This document shows, one piece after another, positions 4,856-6,899 of a stretch of 6,899 nt of DNA; position 1 is the first letter of the stretch; the number at the start of each line of letters is the position of its first letter. The notes beneath the pieces were generated by a model that worked only from the letters and a program-made list of their open reading frames with translations, had not been told where the DNA came from and did not search any database. The DNA is taken from NCBI GenBank assembly GCA_003230965.1, contig QIHL01000042.1, positions 1 through 6,899 on the forward strand. Reading direction: 5' to 3'. The stretch is from Candidatus Magasanikiibacteriota bacterium. Its GTDB lineage: Bacteria > Patescibacteriota > Patescibacteriia > Magasanikbacterales > UBA922. The translations under genes were made by a program, and so were the position numbers.

Positions 4856-5728
4856 ATGCAATCATATCTCAATATTGTAAAAAATGTTCTTGAAAATGGT
4901 ACTGAAAAACCAGATCGAACTGGCATAGGAACGATTGCAATTGCAGGAGCATTGTTTCAGCATGATATGGCAAAAGGTTTTCCATTGCTTACTACAAAAA
5001 AAATGCCATTCAAAATTATTGCTACTGAATTGGAATTTTTTATCAAAGGTATAACAGACAAAAAATGGCTCAAAGAACGCAAGTGCCATATATGGGATGA
5101 GTGGGCAAACCCAAAAAAAGCTCCATACGGTCATGATGAAAAAAGCAAAGCACGTATGGCAGAAGAACGCGACCTTGGTCCAATCTATGGATTTCAATGG
5201 CGTCATTTCAATGCACCATACAAAAGCTGGGATACTGACTACACAGGTCAAGGGATTGATCAATTAGCTCAATTAATTGAAACAATTAAAACTGATCCTG
5301 AAAACCGCCGTATGATTGTCTCTGCATGGAATCCACAACAGATGAATCAAATGGCCTTGCCTCCATGCCACTGGGCATGTCAAGTCACTGTCATTGGTGG
5401 TAAACTCAATCTCATGTGGAATCAACGCTCAGTTGATACAATGCTTGGACTTCCTTTTAACATTGCAAGCTACGCCATATTTCTTCATCTACTTGCAAAA
5501 GAAACTGGACTAAAGGAAGGAATCTTGAACGGTTTTCTTGGTGATGTTCACATTTATAAAAACCATATAGAAGCTGCAAAAGAACAACTTACCAGAGATC
5601 CAAATATGTACAAACTCCCTAGTATTGAAACAAATACTTTTACTTCAATTTTTGACTGGCAAGCAACAGATACAATATGCATCGGATACGAAAGTTATCC
5701 AAAAATTTATTTTAAAATTGCGATATAA
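4856..5728 (+). CDS. thyA: Thymidylate synthase (ThyA type)
   Basis: It methylates dUMP to dTMP using 5,10-methylenetetrahydrofolate, which becomes dihydrofolate. The 290-aa product carries the ThyA signatures: PDRTG (19-23) with phosphate-binding Arg21, WDEWA (80-84), LGPIYGFQWRHF (107-118), NRRMIVSAWNP (150-160) with Arg151/Arg152 for the partner subunit, catalytic Cys171 in ALPPCHW, QRSVDTMLGLPFNIASYA (190-207) with Arg191, Asp194 and Asn202, and GDVHIYKNH (229-237) with His232 and Tyr234. It ends in Ala-Ile, as expected for the C-terminal residues that close the site. Residues about 85-106 are a lysine-rich insert longer than in the short E. coli-type enzyme. There is no sign of flavin-dependent ThyX. 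folA starts 2 bases after the stop, and FolA recycles the dihydrofolate that ThyA makes. Confidence 0.97.
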   Translation: MQSYLNIVKNVLENGTEKPDRTGIGTIAIAGALFQHDMAKGFPLLTTKKMPFKIIATELEFFIKGITDKKWLKERKCHIWDEWANPKKAPYGHDEKSKARMAEERDLGPIYGFQWRHFNAPYKSWDTDYTGQGIDQLAQLIETIKTDPENRRMIVSAWNPQQMNQMALPPCHWACQVTVIGGKLNLMWNQRSVDTMLGLPFNIASYAIFLHLLAKETGLKEGILNGFLGDVHIYKNHIEAAKEQLTRDPNMYKLPSIETNTFTSIFDWQATDTICIGYESYPKIYFKIAI

Positions 5729-5730
5729 AT

Positions 5731-6222
5731 ATGTCAATTACAATTGTCGCAGCAATTTCAAAAAATAATTGCATAGGCAAACAAGGAAAACTTCCTTGGA
5801 ATATTCCAGAAGATATGAAGCGTGTAAAAAAACTTACTACTGGAAAAGTGATTATAATGGGACGCAAAACATGGGAATCTATTCCAGAGAAATTTCGTCC
5901 GTTACCAAATAGATTGAATATAGTCATCACTAGAAACACTGACTATTCCTTGCCAGATAACGTGGAAAAATATCCTGATATCAAATCTGCAGTGATAGCA
6001 CACAAAAATGAAAAAATAATTGGTTTTGGCGGACAACACATTTTTGAAGAAATGATACAGATTGCAGATACACTTAATATAACTGAAGTTAACCAAACTA
6101 TTGAAGATGGTGACACATTCTTCCCAAAAATTGATAAAACTATTTGGAAAGAAATTTGGCGAGAACCACATAATGGATTTGATTTTGTAGAATACAAAAA
6201 AATATATGAACCAAGAACATAA
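5731..6222 (+). CDS. folA: Dihydrofolate reductase
   Basis: It reduces dihydrofolate to tetrahydrofolate with NADPH, regenerating the cofactor consumed by ThyA. The 163-aa length is typical of chromosomal bacterial DHFR. Motifs: IVAAISKNNCIGKQGKLPW (5-23) covering the first strand and mobile loop, NIPEDM (24-29) with active-site Asp28 (E. coli Asp27), GKVIIMGRKTWESI (38-51) for NADPH binding, PLPNRLNIVITRN (57-69) with Arg61 (E. coli Arg57) for the folate glutamate, and IIGFGGQHIFEEMI (96-109) with the conserved Gly-Gly. The start is 2 bases after the thyA stop; no Shine-Dalgarno sequence is seen, so reinitiation by the same ribosome is plausible. The last 17 bp overlap tmk. Together with ThyA it forms the classical thymidylate cycle, completed by serine hydroxymethyltransferase, which is not in the window. 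Confidence 0.96.
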   Translation: MSITIVAAISKNNCIGKQGKLPWNIPEDMKRVKKLTTGKVIIMGRKTWESIPEKFRPLPNRLNIVITRNTDYSLPDNVEKYPDIKSAVIAHKNEKIIGFGGQHIFEEMIQIADTLNITEVNQTIEDGDTFFPKIDKTIWKEIWREPHNGFDFVEYKKIYEPRT

Positions 6223-6899
6223 CAAAAAAAATCACACCGGACTATTCATTATGATTGAAGGCACGGATGGATCTGGAAAAACAACGCAAACAAAATTGCT
6301 TACTGAACGTCTAAAACATGAGCACTACGATGTAGAACAAATAAGTTTTCCACAGTACGGCAAACCGAGTGCAACAATGGTTGAGGCATATTTGCACGGT
6401 GAACTCGGGACAGCAGAAGAAGTCGGACCGTATCGCGCGTCAATCTTTTTTGCAATTGATCGCTATGCTGCATCCAAACAAATCCAATCATGGATTGATG
6501 CAGGAAAAATTGTAATCGCCAACAGATACGTTGGATCCAACATGGGGCATCAAGGTGGTAAAATTGCTAATCTGGATGAACGACAAAAATATTTTGATTG
6601 GAATTACCATTTAGAGTATACTATCTTTGGTATTCCCAAACCGACAGTTAATCTTATTTTACATGTACCAGCGAAAATCGCACAGGCACTCATAGACAAA
6701 AAAGATACACGAAAATATCTCAGAGGAAAAAAACGAGATATACACGAAGATGATATTTCCCATTTGCTCCGTGCAGAATCCGCATATCTTGACATGGCAA
6801 AACGATATCCAAAATTTAGTGTAATAGAATGCGTGGCGAACGGAGCAATACTACCTATTAAAGAAATTCATGAACTAGTATGGAAATATATAAAAATAC
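6206..6899 (+). CDS. tmk: Thymidylate kinase (dTMP kinase), 3' end beyond window
   Basis: It phosphorylates dTMP to dTDP with ATP. The frame is open from 6206 to the window edge (231 codons), probably close to complete since 205-230 aa is usual. The P-loop is EGTDGSGKTT (18-27). ISFPQYG (46-52) replaces the TREPGG loop of E. coli-type enzymes. FFAIDRYAAS (81-90) supplies the dTMP-binding Arg. IANRYVGSNMGHQGGK (104-119) corresponds to the DRY..S..YQGG motif, with Asn106 for the usual Asp. PKPTVNLILHV (144-154) and a basic lid around 164-177, then DIHEDD (178-183), follow. The ATG at 6206 is preferred over one at 6251 because the latter would cut off the first strand (GLFIMIEG). The gene overlaps folA by 17 bp. 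It may be specific for dTMP or broader; the variant motifs leave this open. Confidence 0.9.
   Translation, partial: MNQEHNKKNHTGLFIMIEGTDGSGKTTQTKLLTERLKHEHYDVEQISFPQYGKPSATMVEAYLHGELGTAEEVGPYRASIFFAIDRYAASKQIQSWIDAGKIVIANRYVGSNMGHQGGKIANLDERQKYFDWNYHLEYTIFGIPKPTVNLILHVPAKIAQALIDKKDTRKYLRGKKRDIHEDDISHLLRAESAYLDMAKRYPKFSVIECVANGAILPIKEIHELVWKYIKI

Noticed and set aside
4862..5263. Long minus-strand open frame inside thyA, and other minus-strand frames
   Set aside because: All lie opposite strongly conserved genes, their products are Cys/Phe-rich antisense artefacts, and none has a recognisable motif.
6251..6253. Alternative tmk start at the internal ATG
   Set aside because: It would delete most of the first beta strand before the P-loop; the ATG at 6206 keeps it and gives a 17-bp overlap like the other junctions.
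3381..6899. Prophage or phage origin of the nucleotide cluster
   Set aside because: No structural, integrase or replication genes are present, base composition matches the ribosomal genes next door, and the genes are compact but ordinary in length.
1..6899. tRNA, CRISPR array, insertion sequence or direct repeats
   Set aside because: No cloverleaf, spaced repeat series, transposase frame or terminal inverted repeats were found on reading the window.

Overview
The window is about 6.9 kb of AT-rich bacterial DNA with every gene on the + strand, short intergenic gaps and several overlapping genes. L11 (141 aa) and L1 (227 aa) are bacterial-type. No start has a convincing Shine-Dalgarno sequence, all nine complete genes end in TAA, and no gene has an in-frame TGA. 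Together with the compact layout, the variant thymidylate kinase and a DUF333/Kazal lipoprotein, this suggests a small-genome lineage such as the Candidate Phyla Radiation (Patescibacteria, Parcubacteria-like) using the standard code. That placement is an inference.

Left part (1-3270). rplK (L11) ends at a clear intrinsic terminator. A second unit with its own promoter follows: a D-lactate-dehydrogenase-like 2-hydroxyacid dehydrogenase overlapping by 10 bp a cysteine-rich predicted lipoprotein (DUF333-like plus Kazal-like domains). Then rplA (L1) starts from its own promoter (TTGACA, 17 bp, TACACT). Its roughly 78-nt leader folds into two hairpins, and the second carries GGUGGGAG, a word also found in the L1-binding part of 23S rRNA. 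The usual rplK-rplA operon is therefore split, and L1 probably controls its own mRNA.

Right part (3271-6899). A second strong promoter (TTTACA, 17 bp, TAAAAT) and a leader holding a perfect 12-bp palindrome precede six tightly packed genes: dCMP deaminase, a P-loop nucleotide-kinase-like protein of uncertain substrate, dUTPase, thymidylate synthase, dihydrofolate reductase and thymidylate kinase (open at the window edge). Together they form a compact route to dTDP. dCMP and dUTP are converted to dUMP, ThyA methylates dUMP to dTMP, FolA regenerates tetrahydrofolate, and Tmk phosphorylates dTMP. The P-loop protein is the one member without an assigned step.

There is no tRNA, rRNA, CRISPR array, insertion sequence or other mobile element. 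The most interesting items are the rplA leader, the split L11/L1 locus, the unassigned kinase in the dTTP cluster, and the multi-domain cysteine-rich lipoprotein.
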